NCBI RefSeq assembly: GCF_011397635.1
Contig: NC_064770.1
Location: 25,527,603-25,591,602, forward strand
Length of the DNA: 64,000 bases
Direction: 5' to 3'
Source of the DNA: Epinephelus fuscoguttatus
Taxonomy: Eukaryota > Chordata > Actinopteri > Perciformes > Serranidae
The position numbers were made by a program, and so were the translations under genes. Below, piece after piece: positions 1 through 13,260 of the stretch. Numbering within the stretch: the stretch's first letter is position 1; every line of letters begins with the position of its first letter. The notes under the pieces were generated by a model. That model was not told the DNA's origin. It saw only the letters and a program-made list of their open reading frames with translations, and ran no database searches.

Positions 1-1344
1 AAGAATGCAGTTTTATTTCTTAGTGTAAAAGGTTTCCAGCCATTGGCAACACTGCAAGCTTCTCCATAAACTTTGATTGTTCAACTTTTCCAATCAGGGC
101 CCAATAGGCAGACTGGAGCTGGTATTTTGTTGGCTGAAATGGCAACAGAGGCATGCGCTGAAACGGGTCCAGAAAAACAATGTTATAAAATCTTATTGTA
201 AAAGTTTCTAATTCCACGTCCCTGAAAAGTCCCCCAATTTGAGTGGAGCTACCATGACCATTTTGAAAATCTCTCTAACCCAAATTACTCTCTCATCAAT
301 TAAAGCTGGAGTCACAATTTAACAAGATGCTGCTGTGAGGCCTAAACCACAGAGAAGAGAGAAAATCCCCAAGCATTTCTTCCCTGAATCGAAGGAGACT
401 GCGGTACGGGTGGAAAATGTGTGGAGTCCTCAGTATGAACCGTCTTCATTTGTGGCTCCTCAAAGGGAAACCACTTTTACACTCTAATCCTACGTTTTAT
501 CTGCTGTGTAGGAATCAGCCCCCCTTTTCCTTCAGCACAGCCCTCAGAGTGGTTCATCCCTCCCTCGGGGTGTTTCTGATTAGTCTGCCATGTGCCCATT
601 ATTCCCAAATAAGAGTCACCGCACAAAATATACACCCCTCATCACGCCTAATCTCAAATAGTCACAGTGGCCTGTAACTCAATCCACATTGGGCGATTTT
701 CACTCATGCAAACAAATCCACAATGGTAGGAATTGATGGCATGCATTAAATTGTGGGCTCAAATCCTTGGAAGCTGCATGCCATCCAAAGCTAAACAAAT
801 TAGTGTTCCCATGAGAAGGGATGATTTGGAGATTTATGGACCTGTAATTTATTGTCTTTGCCTTTTAGTTGTTTGGAGCAATCATAATCCAGAATATCTT
901 GTGTTTCAAACAAACATAGAGAAACATATTGTCCGTCTATCATCTGGATTTGCTGTGAGTGTTGAGTCTGATCTCTATTGACTAGAAAATGGTTGGCTTC
1001 GGCTCAGTGTGAAAAGGAGTTGACACTAAACCTTCAAAGATGAGTCTTTTTTATTCTCATTTCTTATCCGTTCATTGCAAGACTAACACTTTTTCCAAGT
1101 TTGTAAAAAGTCTCATATCGCATCAGTCATTTTAGGGCTTATGTGTTTTGTTAAAAATCGGATAAACAATGCAGTGCTGTGGTTATTAAAGCTGGGGTCG
1201 GCAGTTTCATTTTGGCGTCATTGGGAAAAAAGAGAGAGGGCATTCCTATTGGCTGGTTTACAATACAGATGCATGTGCGTGTCCCTTTAGATGGTGAAAG
1301 CTTGATTCAGTGGCAGATATTTTTCAGAGACAGAGAGAAAATGA

Positions 1345-1686
1345 GCTCGGACATCCAGAGGGAGCTCAGAGGAGAGCCGCTGCTCCTTCACTTTGAAAGG
1401 GGTCAGTTGAGGCGGTTCGGGCATCTGATCAGGATGCCTCCTGGGCGCCTCCTGTTGGAGGTGTTCCAGGCACGTCCTACTGGTAGGAGGCCCCGGGGCA
1501 GACCCAGAACACGCTGGAGGGATTACATATCTCATCAGGCCTGGGAATGCCTTGGGGTCCCCCAGGAGGAGCTGGAAAGCGTTGCTGGGGAGAGGGACGT
1601 CTGGGGTGCTTTGCTTGGCCTGCTGCCCCAGTAACCCCCAGATAAGGGGATGAAAATTGATGGATGGATGGATGGATGGATGGATA
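1345..1686 (+). mobile_element. 3' end of a non-LTR retrotransposon (LINE), 5' truncated
   Basis: The plus-strand frame reads as the C-terminal tail of a fish LINE polyprotein, with the motifs GRRPRGRPRTRWRDYI and ERDVWGALLGLLPQ just before the stop at about 1634. It ends in a short 3' UTR and a (TGGA)n tail at about 1660-1685, as expected for a target-primed insertion. The open frame starts upstream at 1179, but the first 160 bases belong to unrelated flanking sequence. I cannot assign the clade with certainty. Confidence 0.7.
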
Positions 1687-4600
1687 ACAAGAGCTAATGG
1701 TTTATAGCTGCGGCATCATGTTCACGTTTATAATACCACAGTCTCACTCCCTGCTGCTACAGACCACCTTTCTGGAGGGACAGCTACCAGCTGCTAGACC
1801 CCTAGTCAGCGAATGCACAAACATCAGCTCTAGGGGACCAGACATCCCGACCCCCCAACAGATCAGCAAATAGCATGCTGGCCACCAGTGCTGTGACACC
1901 CAGCACTGGGGGGGGTTTTGCTGGTCAATTTCGAACAACCAAACCAAAGGCCCATCTCTCGAGCCGCTGCCTGCTGTCCTCCCGGGGAAGCAATCCACAG
2001 CAGCAAGGATGGTAGGGTGCTAATGTTAGCTGGCTAATTCATGTGTCATTTGTGGTCTGATAAACAGAGAAAGAGCAGGGCAAGAGGGGCTTTAGCTTTA
2101 AGCTAAAATGATACAGCATATCCTGTTATTGTGATCATTTGTTGGTATTTTTGATATATATTTATGTGTATTAGCGGCTGAGAAACCACTCAAAATTAAT
2201 GCTCATAAATATTACACTATAGACTAAAGTTGAACCCTCACATAAATGTGTAATGGAAATGTAAAAGACTCTCAGACAGCTGCAGTGAGAATGTCTGGAA
2301 CTGCGACACTGCCTTAGTCTATTGAATCAAATCAAATCGTGAATTTTGTGAATTGCCGTACACCTAAAATATTGATGACAGAGTCATAAAACATGACAAA
2401 GTGCTGGTGGTGTCTACAGATTTTTGTGGGAGGTTGGCCGCTCATGAGCTCATACAGAGCAACGTATGCAAAGACAAACCAAAGGGAATACTGAGGCTTG
2501 TTTGCTTCACTGAGTTGGATGAAGTTGCGGTTTATTACATGAGCAGTAGTTTATTTTCATGAACACCAACGTACATCTTCACGTCTCGCTGTTAGGGAAC
2601 ATGTTCTCAATCATTCCTCTTTTTTTGGCTCTTTCTTCCTTCACCTCAATTGGATTTCTCACATCATTACCAATGTTTAGTGACAACCATAGATTATGCT
2701 GAATCTCCTGCTGATTTAATGAAACTTAACGACCGGGCTGGTCCTGCGAACACTGATGCTAACGTCTTTCGCAGATGGCAGAATGGGAAATCAGTTATCT
2801 TTAATGCCTGCTGCTGGGCTGGCACAGCGAAAAGGCAGCTATCACTATGACTGGTAATGCAGAGTAATAAAAGCTGGCACAGATGAAGTGAGCCAAGCAC
2901 ATTTAAATTTTAGCGAGGCCCACTAAAAACTAATGCCAGACATATAAAACAGAGGGGGAATGTGACAGAAATATTGACTGGAATTAGAGGAGGCAAGATG
3001 TATGGAAAGAGCCAAAGCAAGGGATGTGTGTGCATGCAAACTCGCCTGAATACACGCACCAGCATGCTAATGCAAGCAGCCACTGACGTTTCCACAAACA
3101 AAGCACAAAGTTAATAGTTTTGATTAAATATTTTTGGTTTAATCATTGACTACAAGCACTGGTCAGGCATAAATCCATGCATTGTTAAAATAAAACAAAC
3201 ATCTGCAGCTCAGTGTATTCCTCAGATCTTAAGTGGGTTCTTTTTTGGTTGTTCCACCACAGCAGATGTTTTTTTTTTCCCTTCCGTACAGGATAGCGTA
3301 CAATGAAAGAGAAGAACTCTGCTGCTAATTCGGAGCCCAGAGAGGAAGGAGGGGGGGCTTTCTGAGTGAGCTGACATCTTTTATAATTAAAGGCCACAGC
3401 AGCACGCAGGCCTCAGACTGTACATGTGGTCCCACTGTGTGGAAGTGGCGAGAGGGAAAAGCAGTGCGAGAGAGGAAGAGAGGGAAGAGCGAGACTTCGA
3501 GCTGAAGTCTAAAAGCATAAATAAAGTGCGGGGAGAGAGTGGGAAACAGCACGGCAAGGACGGAAAGAGAGACAGAGAGAGACGTTTTGGTTGTGGAAGC
3601 ACCAACAGGGTTACTATGGAAGAACTGACCATTAACTAAGCCCGCCCCCTTAGTTACTGCTGCGCCTGCCAAGCTTTCTGTTCTAGAACAAAGGTACTCT
3701 ATAACAAAGATGATGCATCACAAGCTGTGCCAATAGTACAAAATGCTATCCCGTCTCCTAAGTTAAATCAATTGCCAGTTGTCGACCCTTTTGTTCGCTT
3801 GATGTCACAGTGATTCAGTCCATACATCCATGTTCTAGAACAAGGGCTTCCAAGCTTTTTTGAAAGGGGATTGGCTGCTTCTCACGTCAAATGGGTAATT
3901 TTTTAAAAAAAGAATCACATTCAAATGAAACAACGCAACTACTAATCTTTTGCGGCTCTTAAAAGCGGCAGCCCTTGCTGTTGTCTTTATCCTTCTTTGT
4001 TGTAGCCATGTCTTCTGCCTAGCAGGACGTGTCTGCTGTTAGGTGAAGTGTTCGTTAGGTTGCTTATCATCTGTTTATGAACTTACATAGTTCCTACTTG
4101 GTGCATGTCTATAAACTGTATTTTAGTCCTATTATTGTGAGGTCAAGGGAATAAAATGTAAAATGATCTTGATGGATTAACCAGTATTGTGTGGTGGACC
4201 TCCTGTAGTGTATTTTGAAAGACATGAATCAGTCCGCGAGCCGGACTTTGAACATGCCTGTTCTAGAATGCTGTATCATAGCTGTAGTTGTAGGCCTAGC
4301 TGTTGGTAGCAAATTAAGCTAACGTTAGCTAAATTGAAACTTTTTTTTAATCTTTGCAGCTGATTCATATTAGAACAAGAATCCTGTAAAGAAATCTTAA
4401 ATGTATACACAGTGGCTTATAACATGATATTATGCTAAAGACAGGACAAAAATAAGACAACATGAAAATAAAGAAACAGCATTGTTCTTGTATTGCAGTG
4501 TAGAGCTAGTCGTAGCATTAAAAAACTGTTAGATCAGTATTTTTTGTTTTAACATAACCCTGTTTGGCTGTTTAGCTTACGGATTTTTAAACAGCATCTT

Positions 4601-5143
4601 TGCATTTAAAGGGACTAACAAATGTTTTTGACAACCTTAAAGGTTCTTTTTGACCACTAGTAATGCCACAGTGGGAGTATGAATAAAGAGGAAAACTCTT
4701 TTATGATAACCCATAGCCTCACAAACTAATTCAACCTAGTTATGTCAAGATGTGCTCAGTGACCTTAAAAGTAAGGTGGTCATCCCTATGTTCCCAAGGT
4801 CCTATATTCCTTAGGGCCGAGTCAGCCTTGTGTTGCGTTTTGAGCAAGTGTCTCTTCATATAAACCAATATTGTAAGAGACTGGTAAGGTCTATCTTTGC
4901 AGCTTGAATTGCAATAAATAAATATATTAATTAATTAAAAAATAAAATGAAATAGAACAAAGATACATGAAGGGAGATGAATGTTTTAAATGCAGCTTCA
5001 GTGGGTGCAAATCTCATTCCCAGTGTTCTATGTTTGCAATTTCCCTTTTTTACACACATTACCTATTGTGTTTGGGTCAAATTTGACACATTTCAAATTA
5101 AAGTATCTCATAAATAAACTAACCTGACCCTAAACCTCTTTTT

Positions 5144-5706
5144 TATGCTGCGTTCCAGGCAAGTTTCTGAGCCCATAAGTCACCACTTCAAGTCACGACT
5201 CACGACTTCATAGCGTTCCAGGCAAGTCACGCCAAACTCTCAAAGCAACATGGCAGACTGTGCAGGGTTTATGTTTGTTTATGATCACTTCTGTCACCAA
5301 AGGTGCCAGTTCCTTGCTCATTTGAGCGAAACGGCGCATAAGGTCACAGATGCTATTATACTTTTTATTTTACGTTATCTGTCCGTTTGGAAACGTATTT
5401 TGTATTGATTTATTCTTGCACTAGAAACCAGCTGTTAGAGCGGTTGCCAATAATGCGTTAACATTAGGGTTATTTTATGTCTCTTTCTCACCATGTATCA
5501 CCTGCATCAACACCGCATCCATAGGGCTGCCATTGTTGTTTAGAGGAGTAAGGTAATTGGTTTATAGGGCTGTGTGACGTCAGAAAGCGTAACTGGGAGT
5601 ACATCGATCTGGAGTTCACGGGTGGTAAGTTACGGGTTTGACTGCCGTTCCACTGCACTTTCACGGGTAGAAGGTTGTAAAAATACGAGTTACAGGTTCG
5701 CAGCAT
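5144..5706. mobile_element. MITE-like non-autonomous DNA transposon
   Basis: The segment begins with ATGCTGCGTTCCAGGCAAGT and ends with TTCGCAGCAT, so the outer eight bases (ATGCTGCG/CGCAGCAT) form a short terminal inverted repeat. The unit GCGTTCCAGGCAAGT occurs again about 60 bases inside the left end. There is no transposase frame. The superfamily is not determined; no clear target-site duplication is visible. Confidence 0.5.
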
Positions 5707-6436
5707 TAATCTTAACATATAAGGAAATGGCAATAGCCAACTATTTTTAATTTCCAGACCCTAAAATGTTTAATAATTATTTTCTCCTTTGTTCATCTTT
5801 GTTTTTGTTCTTCTCTTTTAATTGGTTAATTAACTGGTTGACTAATTCTTATTATTTTAAAGTTAAGGCTGAAATATGTTTGGGAGTCATTCTCCATACG
5901 AAAGGAGTAAATACTGGGGCACCAAAGGAGCTAAAAGGGTAGTGCGCATAACATAGTCAATAGGCTATAAACTGCAGGTAGGTGATTTCAACATATTGAC
6001 CAACAGAAATATACCTGAGCATTTGATCTAGGGCAAAAACAGGGTCTCCTTAATGTGTCATGTTGAGAAAATACTGAGCTGGGGGAGCGTAGGACCCTAG
6101 TAACATAGATAGACAACTCCCAAAAGTAGGTTACTAGAGGTTGCTAGTTAGCAGACATGCTAACACCTGTTTCATCTGTTTCTCACACTTTTGCTCTTGT
6201 GTTTTTGGTGTTAAACATGCTAAACCACTGTTCAAACTCTGCACAGTACGCTGCACAGTATCTCATTACTACAGCCTCATGTACACCGCTTCAACATGTG
6301 GGGAAATCCAAACTTTGGCAGGCCTGCCATGTTAGTTGGAGGTGCTAAGCTATGTTCAAGGGAAGGGATTATTGATGGCTGATCCTTTCAAAAATATCGA
6401 TTAGAATGAGCACAGGTTTCAGATACATTAAATACC

Positions 6437-6442
6437 TTTATT
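6437..6442 (-). terminator. hs3st6: Candidate poly(A) signal of hs3st6
   Basis: AATAAA on the minus strand (TTTATT on plus), about 1.0 kb past the hs3st6 stop codon. It would give a 3' UTR of about 1 kb. Choosing this hexamer over others is inference; no transcript evidence is available. Confidence 0.35.
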
Positions 6443-7440
6443 GGATTACCTTTTGAGGGCCAAGCATGTGTCATTCTTCCAACAGTCTTTACACAAACAT
6501 TCTCAGTTTGCTTTACAGTAACACATGAAATGAAAACGGATGAAACTCTGTGAGATAAAACTACTTCACAACACAAAGAATCAGAGTCAGAATTAAGGTT
6601 TTGGAGTCAGAGCAGTAACTGTTAAAAGTGAGTGTGAGGAGATACAGTTTGCACTGTCAAAGGCAAGTAAAATATGTGCGGCTCTGAGGGGAGAAATATC
6701 TACAAATGCCTACAAATGGAATGTATGGTTTCTGGTTATTGTAACGTCATATATTTACAGATGAGGTATCATTGGTATGTCAACTGCAATGTGCACAGAA
6801 ATACCCTGCAACAGCAAACTAAGATATGTAGCATTTCAAAGGACATTTAGAAACGGTAAATGCTCTGAAAATATAAATGCAGTCAAGGTAACACTGCTAA
6901 TAATTAAAAAGACATAGTGGTTTGTCATGGAGTGGGACATTTTTTCCTCCAATGTCCTGTCAATGAAAACATACTCAGTTTTATGTCTTACCTTGTCGTG
7001 TAATAAATACATTTCTTTCATAAAAGAAATCTGTAGCTGTTGTATTTCAAATCAACAGAATCTATAAATATCAGCTTATTTTATAAACAAAAGTCAAAAG
7101 ATGATGTTCAAAGGCAATGTTTTTTCCTTTCCCTTTGGTGCGTACTTTGCTTCTAACTTCTGTGTAACATTAACATACAGGCAAGAAAATGGTTTAATGG
7201 TTTAATAACTAAGCCATGTGTGTAACTTGCATATTGGCAGCATGGTGTTCGTGTCGGCTTCGACTCTACAACTAAACTGTGACTGATGGTTCATGTGCTG
7301 CATGTCATGTTGAGTCCACTGAGGCAGAGTTCAGCTTGTGGACTTTGTGTTTCTCTACCCCGTCCCTGAGAACGTTAGTCCTGTGGAGCATTGAACAGTC
7401 AAACTGGCTTTGATCTGGGCTACGACAGGAAGCTCTTCGA

Positions 7441-8059
7441 TTAGTCCCAGCCAAAGTCTTGTCCACTCATCTGGTAGAAACGGTGGTTGAAGGGCTTGTA
7501 GAAGTCTCTCAGCCTCTGCAGGACCTCGGCGGGGATTTGGGGATGGGGTCTGCCCTTAGACTTTCCGAGGCAGCGAGGTCTGCTGCTCCCCTCGGGCTTC
7601 TTCAAGCAGGGAAAACCTTTGGTCTGGTTGAAGTAGAAGTGTTTGTCTGAAACAACCCTTTTCAGACCCAGGAAGTCCTGTACCCGGCCCATCTCCCCAG
7701 CCGGATCAGACACCAGGCGCTCACCACTAACAAACAGAAAATGAGACAAGGGGAAGTGCTGGAGCCAGTTCTCCAGATGTTTGGCGTAGAGGCCGATGCG
7801 CACAGCGCTCCACGTGGTGTCAATCAGACCTGTGGTGGAGTTTTTTAAAGCCAGGCTCTGGAAGGATGGAAGGCCTGGGTTCTTGGATAGTGTCTGGGTG
7901 TAGTCAGACACGGCCCGCGTCACAGGATCTCTGACCACCACGATGAGCTTAGTTTGGCAGTTCATAGTGCAGACACGGCTAGGAGCCTCCTTTGTGACAA
8001 AGTAGCTGGGGGTCTTCTCCATGGTGATCTGGCCGTCCAGCGTCCGAGGCATCAGGTTC
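7441..8059 (-). CDS. hs3st6: Heparan sulfate glucosamine 3-O-sulfotransferase 6, exon 2 (catalytic core and C-terminus)
   Basis: This terminal exon encodes residues 178-382 of a 382-residue Golgi enzyme that moves sulfate from PAPS to the 3-OH of glucosamine in heparan sulfate. The acceptor ccag lies just before 8059; the split Arg177 codon (AG|G) then reads into [20 protein letters not shown]. Visible landmarks are the 3'-phosphosulfate-binding stretch [16 protein letters not shown] (residues 216-230), [14 protein letters not shown] (about 286-299), the Cys328-Cys340 pair around CLKK...RCLGKSKGR, and the C-terminus GQDFGWD. N-glycosylation sequons occur at NST 250 and NQT 321. [30 protein letters not shown] and KGRPHP match what I remember of human HS3ST6 better than HS3ST3A1/B1. 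Nearby msrb1 agrees. Cys207 and Cys211 are extra cysteines I do not recall from the human proteins. HS3ST3 is the main alternative name. Confidence 0.9.
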
Positions 8060-8739
8060 CTGGATGAGAAGAAGAAACTGATCAGACACAGAATTCTGAT
8101 TCATCTCTCAAAGCCATGATGGAGACTATTGCACATTGTAACATACATACATGTAACTAATGTGTCACAGTTTGAGAGCTTCATTAGCTGTGTTTCCATA
8201 TGTTGTACTTTTCTAAAGCAGTATTAGGCAATTTTAGCCACTTGGGGCAGTCAAACAAGCTGTCAACACAACACTGACATATTACCACAACCATATAAAG
8301 TTGATAAACGTATTAGCAAACAGATACCTAACACATTCAGCAGGCACACAGCAAAATTATCATCCATTTGAAGTCGTGTTTGGACTTATTTTACCAATCA
8401 GCAGCAGATATAACCTATACTTTATTTATTATTTATATTTTAACTGTGCAGTAGTCTGTAAAAAATGCAACGTTGACTCAAGGCCCCCTAAATAATTGTG
8501 CAATAATACTTCAACTCAGCAATACTCTTTCTTATCTAACTCTTAACTGGTCTATTCTTGCATTTATATTTAGCACACTTGTTTTATGATACACATATTT
8601 GTATACATTTTATATATTTCTTATTTCTTATATGTTTATATTTATATGTAAATATTGGATTATATATTGTTGCATAATGTACATTTGTTTCTTGCATAAT
8701 ATTTATTTCTATTTTAATTTTCTTATAATTTCTCTATGC

Positions 8740-8820
8740 TTATGTACAGTATAGAGCAACTGCAGCGTGTCCTAGTTTCCCTGCAGGGATCAATAAAGTA
8801 CTCCTGATTTCTGATTCGAG
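8740..8820 (+). repeat. Short fragment of a fish retroelement 3' end
   Basis: Contains CCCTGCAGGGATCAATAAAG, which resembles the conserved 3' tail of a common fish retroposon that usually ends in an ATCT-type microsatellite. It explains part of an otherwise featureless 149-codon open frame on the opposite strand. The family is not assigned. Confidence 0.4.
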
Positions 8821-11145
8821 TCCACATGATTGGTAGAGATCCAATATTCACTCTTCTTTTAGCTCTGTTTTTGGTCTCCACCAATGCCTGTGGGAATATA
8901 TTTGGCTCTTTAGCTGCTAAATGCTCCTCTATGTTCACCAGCTCAGTGCTGATTTTGTCTGTCTGCTGTACGTTAAGTTCAATAAAAATGTAAATGTCAG
9001 TTTGACTAACCAAAAGTGTTTTGGGCTTGTCAGGGGGTGTTTGGCTGAAAAAATATTTCAAAGATGGTACATTGGTGAAAAAAGTTAAGAAGTCCTGAGC
9101 TAAAAGACCCTTAAACACTCTGAGGAGCTGAGGCAAACTGAAGAGTTGGTAGATAATTCTCTGTGGGTCCATCGCTATGATGAACCTCTTTCATGTTACA
9201 CATAGACATTTGACCAAATTTAAATACAGAATATTGATTCTTGAAGCTTTAAAAAGGAAAAGTGCCAGTTGCATTATCGCTTTACATTTAGTGAAATCGC
9301 ACCATGCCGCTGTAATCACATGTGGAGTACAAACTGACTTCAGTGAAAACAACATCAAGCGATAATGTAAACACATGATATACCCTAAACATTAAAGCAC
9401 CCCAGATTAAAGGTCTATACACTGCAGTGTGTTTACGTACCGGGGCCTCAGACGGCCCATGTGATCCTCACTAAGGCCTGCACAACAGGACCATCCACTC
9501 ACTATGGGCCTGATGAGTCAAAACCACAAAGCCTCAAGAACCACTTAACAGCAATTTCCAGATTTCCACCCCCCTCTTCTTTCTTCCTGCAAGAGCAAAG
9601 TGCCCCCCCTCCTTCACCACCCTCACCTCCCCTACGGGTTTCTACAAGGACCCAAACAGACCAAACAGACCAAAGTCAGGAAGTGCAACCAGGATGGCAA
9701 GCTGCTGAGCTCAGCTAGTGTGTTAAACACATGGCTGCGAGGAGAAGAGATGCTGTGTGGAACACGGCAGTGAAAAGACATGTGTTGAGTTATGTGCTAC
9801 GGTATTACAGAAATAAATTTTGCTAAGTAATCCAGTGTATATTAATCTGTAACCCAAACCAGTATTGCTCATATGAGCTATACTGATATATCTTCGTACA
9901 TATGTTTACAGTTTTCTTTGTCTTTAAATTTCTTCTCCACTAACTGAGTGCATCTGCTGTCCTATTAACTTTTTAGTGCTATCTGGCAAACAGGCATTGT
10001 GGCTTACACGGAATTCGACAGATCTGGCGTTTGTTCTTATTGACAGCGAGAGTGAGGCAAAACTGTGGTGGATTTGGATTTCATAGACAAATTGTTTTGC
10101 ATGACAAGCAGATGATGAGCAATGTTTTGAAACAGCAAATGAATCATCTGCAATTCATTTACTCAACACATCTTATTTGTTACTGGAAACAGAGAGCTTT
10201 AATGTGGCTCTCTATAAAATAAACAAGTAATGGAGCCGGTGTGCTTTATTTGTTTGAGATCGAAAGTCTGCGATGACAAGAGGCCATTCAGAACTGTGGA
10301 TCGTTGAGGGACATCCAAGGGAAATTTACTCCAGTTTTGGCAGTTGCTGCAGTGAGATTGCTTGTGGTCAAACACTGATTAGATGATTATGAAAAGCAAA
10401 CTGCAGTATTCATAAAGTAACGGTCCATTAGACCCAGCGTTTGCCTGCAGATGTTGATACAAAAACATCTGTCAGCCTTTAAGACGAAAAATCAAAAGCA
10501 AAAAATATCATTTTGATTCAGTCAAAAAACAAAAACAAATACACTCATATTTAGCATGTGTAAGGATTAACTACATGAGTGCTATATGCCAGCATCATTT
10601 AGATTTTCTTTATGTTCCAGCTGAGAGAACTAGAGTTAAACAAAGCCTCAATGTGTGAGCAGAAAGGGGCTGATGAAACTCCAACAGTTTTAAAGAACAC
10701 TTGGCAGTGACTGACTGTGGTTATGAGCAGCAGCACAGGTTGCACCGACTTCACTCTTGCTCTGTGGTCAAATGCAGCGCAGTAACCCCTTGACAAGCAG
10801 CAGCTTGCTGATGCATCAGTCAATAAAAGCTCTTTCTGTGCAGCTAAACATTGCTGAAAACCACAGAATTACATTTCGAACTGTAGTGGAGCTCTTTAAG
10901 GAGTAGTCTGACACATATTCATATTCATATTCATATGAAGCTTATGCCAGCAGAACCAACGGTACAAAGATGAAGGTAAAAGATCCACCTCCAGCACATC
11001 TAATGCTCAACATGTTGCAGTTTCAGAGGGGGTTATTGCTGGACTATTTCTTGGCCAGGTGCAATTACTTTCTGTGTCCTTTGTCCACGTTTTAATCCTC
11101 TGATTTTTCTGAGGATTAAACAAAACAAGACATAACAAGACATAG

Positions 11146-11640
11146 GGTGTTTTCACATCAGGGGCCTGACCCAAATCCAAGTACACTTGACCCCAAAGTC
11201 CAGTTTGTTTGATTCGTGTGAAGAATGTGTACCATACCCGGGCACAGATTGACAAACCTGTGTCTCAAGCATGGTCTCGAGTACGGTCCACGGTCCACGT
11301 GAAAAGCAATTGTACCAAAACACAGAAGTAGATGGCTAGAAGCAAGTAGCAGTCGGTGAGTACAGTTGCGAAGGCATTTCTCAGCACCACTGAATCTGCA
11401 TATGTGTTCTAGACATTGTCTCCAAAATATAAACAATAGTAGGGATAATGCGAAGGGCTTGGGATCTTGCAAGTGCCGTGCTTTCCTAGAGTGTAGCAAC
11501 AACATAAAGACATGTCACGTATGATGATGACGCAAATCGGGTACGGAACAACATTACTAACATTCAAGCTAAACAGCGAGGGAGGAGAGGTGGAGAGGTG
11601 GGGCAATCACACTTAGGTACATAAAAATGCCTACAGTGAG
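11146..11640. repeat. Dispersed repeat R3, copy 1
   Basis: Shares CACTTGACCCCAAAGTCCAG and the following GTTT.TT.GATT.GTGTGAA with a second copy at about 37755-38035. Both have a GGGTGTTTT-type end (at the left here, inverted at the right of copy 2), so a non-autonomous DNA transposon is likely. No coding capacity is seen. Confidence 0.5.
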
Positions 11641-12187
11641 CTTTATGACCAAAATACATGAAGCACAGATAGCACTTCAGCTAGGTGGGACAGAGAGGTT
11701 TTTACCTGCTACACAAAATCTGTCTCTGTAGCATGTGGTTGCGTACCACTTTACTGTGTAGGTGCTGAGTTTTGCCAGGTGATAATGCAGCTGGTTATGC
11801 AGCATTTAGAAGCATAGGTTATATTACCTGGGACTGATTTAATTAAATAGATTGTTTTAACTACAGGATGCATTGACTGATTTATTTTAATGTAGAATGT
11901 AAAAACACACACAAAGTTGCTCTGCTGCATCAAGTTGCCTTTAGGACAATGAGGTTTTCATTTTAATATTTTTTAAAGAGATTATAGTACTTGCTTTTTA
12001 CAAAGTTCCTTATGGGTTTAACCTGTTGGAGAGTGCAGAGAAAAAAACAAAGAGTGTCGAGCAGAACATTGCTCACATGGACAACCTTCGGTGCTCACGT
12101 GTAGAATCTGCAGCTGATTCTAATGGATGAACTCTGCTGTGGGCATGCTGCAGCAGATGTGTCGCACCACATCTATGCCCCATGTAT

Positions 12188-12335
12188 TTTCACTACTAGA
12201 GATGCTGGTCGGCAGATTTTGCCACCTTGTGACAGAACCAAGCTACATAGCTGTTTCCCGTTTCCAGTCTTTGTGCTAAGCTAAGCTAACCAATTGTTGG
12301 CTTCATACTTAGCGCAGAAACCTAAGCATGGTATT
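12188..12335 (+). repeat. Dispersed repeat R2 (TTTCCAGTCTTTGTGCTAAG family), copy 1
   Basis: Carries the core CCAGTCTTTGTGCTAAGCTA followed by AGCTAACC, then CTTCATA. Related copies, some inverted, occur near 14.4, 29.8, 34.9, 36.5 and 37.6 kb. This is a familiar interspersed fish repeat without coding sequence; its class is uncertain. Confidence 0.6.
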
Positions 12336-12739
12336 GATCTTCACATTTAACTTGTTAAATGTCAGACTGTTCCTACAAAGTTTGAAAAGATGACAAATAC
12401 ATCAAGATTAATTTTGATGCACAAGACATGTAGAATATTTCAAATTGATTTATTGGTGAAGTCGTAATGTGTGAATATTTCAATCAGTGTTGATGAAGAG
12501 TTGGATCCAAGTTAGATAAAACATATATTCCATACTGCCAGACAGTGAGGAATAAGGTGAAAGAAAGCTACTTATGGGGAAACAAAGGGTATAACTGCAT
12601 GTTAAATGGATTATATTTAGTTTGCTGCAACAATGAAGAAACCTTTAGTAGTTCTGTATTCATGAAAAAGTATTTGTTGTCTCATGGAGAGTCCATGACT
12701 ATGAGTGTGAAGGAGGAAAGGGCCTCCTGCTCCTCTTTA

Positions 12740-13260
12740 AGTTTCAAGTTTCCCCTTTACTTTAAGTTAAGCCATTTCAATCCACCCCCATTAAATGATC
12801 CCCATAATAAAACACCATTAATTGATTATTATCCAACAACAAGAGCTGCAAATGGCCTATCGCTGCCTGTCTGTCCCCTGTTTATCTATGTCTGATCAAT
12901 ACGTCTGTCTCTATATGACAGATTATTCACTGTGTGCACGTGTGTGTATGTGTGTGAGCGCACACACACATATGTGAGCACAGAGGTGTCGGTGTTTACT
13001 GATGAGAAACTAAACGCTCGTCTCCCTCTCCGTCCTCTCCTCTCTCATCCATACTCCTCTGGATTTGTCCTTCACTCCTTCACATAAGTGTCACTTCAGT
13101 AATTGACCATAAGTTCCCTTTCCATATTCATGAATAGTTAATGAATTGCGGCTCTGCCCCCTCTCTCTCATCGGGTCCCTATCTCCCTCATCACAATCTG
13201 TCTCATTATCAGAGAATCAATAAAAGCATTTTCTATCATAAATCTGCTCCTGTGTGTGGT
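12740..13260. other. Possible conserved non-coding element in hs3st6 intron
   Basis: A repeat-free stretch rich in homeodomain-like AT cores, for example TTAATTGATTATTATCC at about 12829 and CATGAATAGTTAATGAATTG at about 13129, separated by pyrimidine-rich sequence and a GTGTGTATGTGTGTG run. Such composition is common in intronic enhancers of developmental genes. The call is inference only; no conservation data are available. Confidence 0.2.

Larger units (their letters stand above)
1..6430. other. Intergenic region downstream of hs3st6
   Basis: No protein-coding exon is supported here. The stretch holds a LINE 3' end with a TGGA tail near 1345-1686 and a MITE-like element near 5144-5706, both listed separately. 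The rest is AT-rich unique-looking or strongly decayed sequence. Short open frames here have no recognisable domains and no matching splice sites. Confidence 0.7.

Noticed and set aside
1179-1634. 151-codon plus-strand open frame
   Set aside because: The C-terminal half is a LINE tail and the first part is unrelated flanking sequence read through by chance.
8723-9172. 149-codon minus-strand open frame in the hs3st6 intron
   Set aside because: No domain, partly over a retroposon tail fragment, no splice sites or start context.
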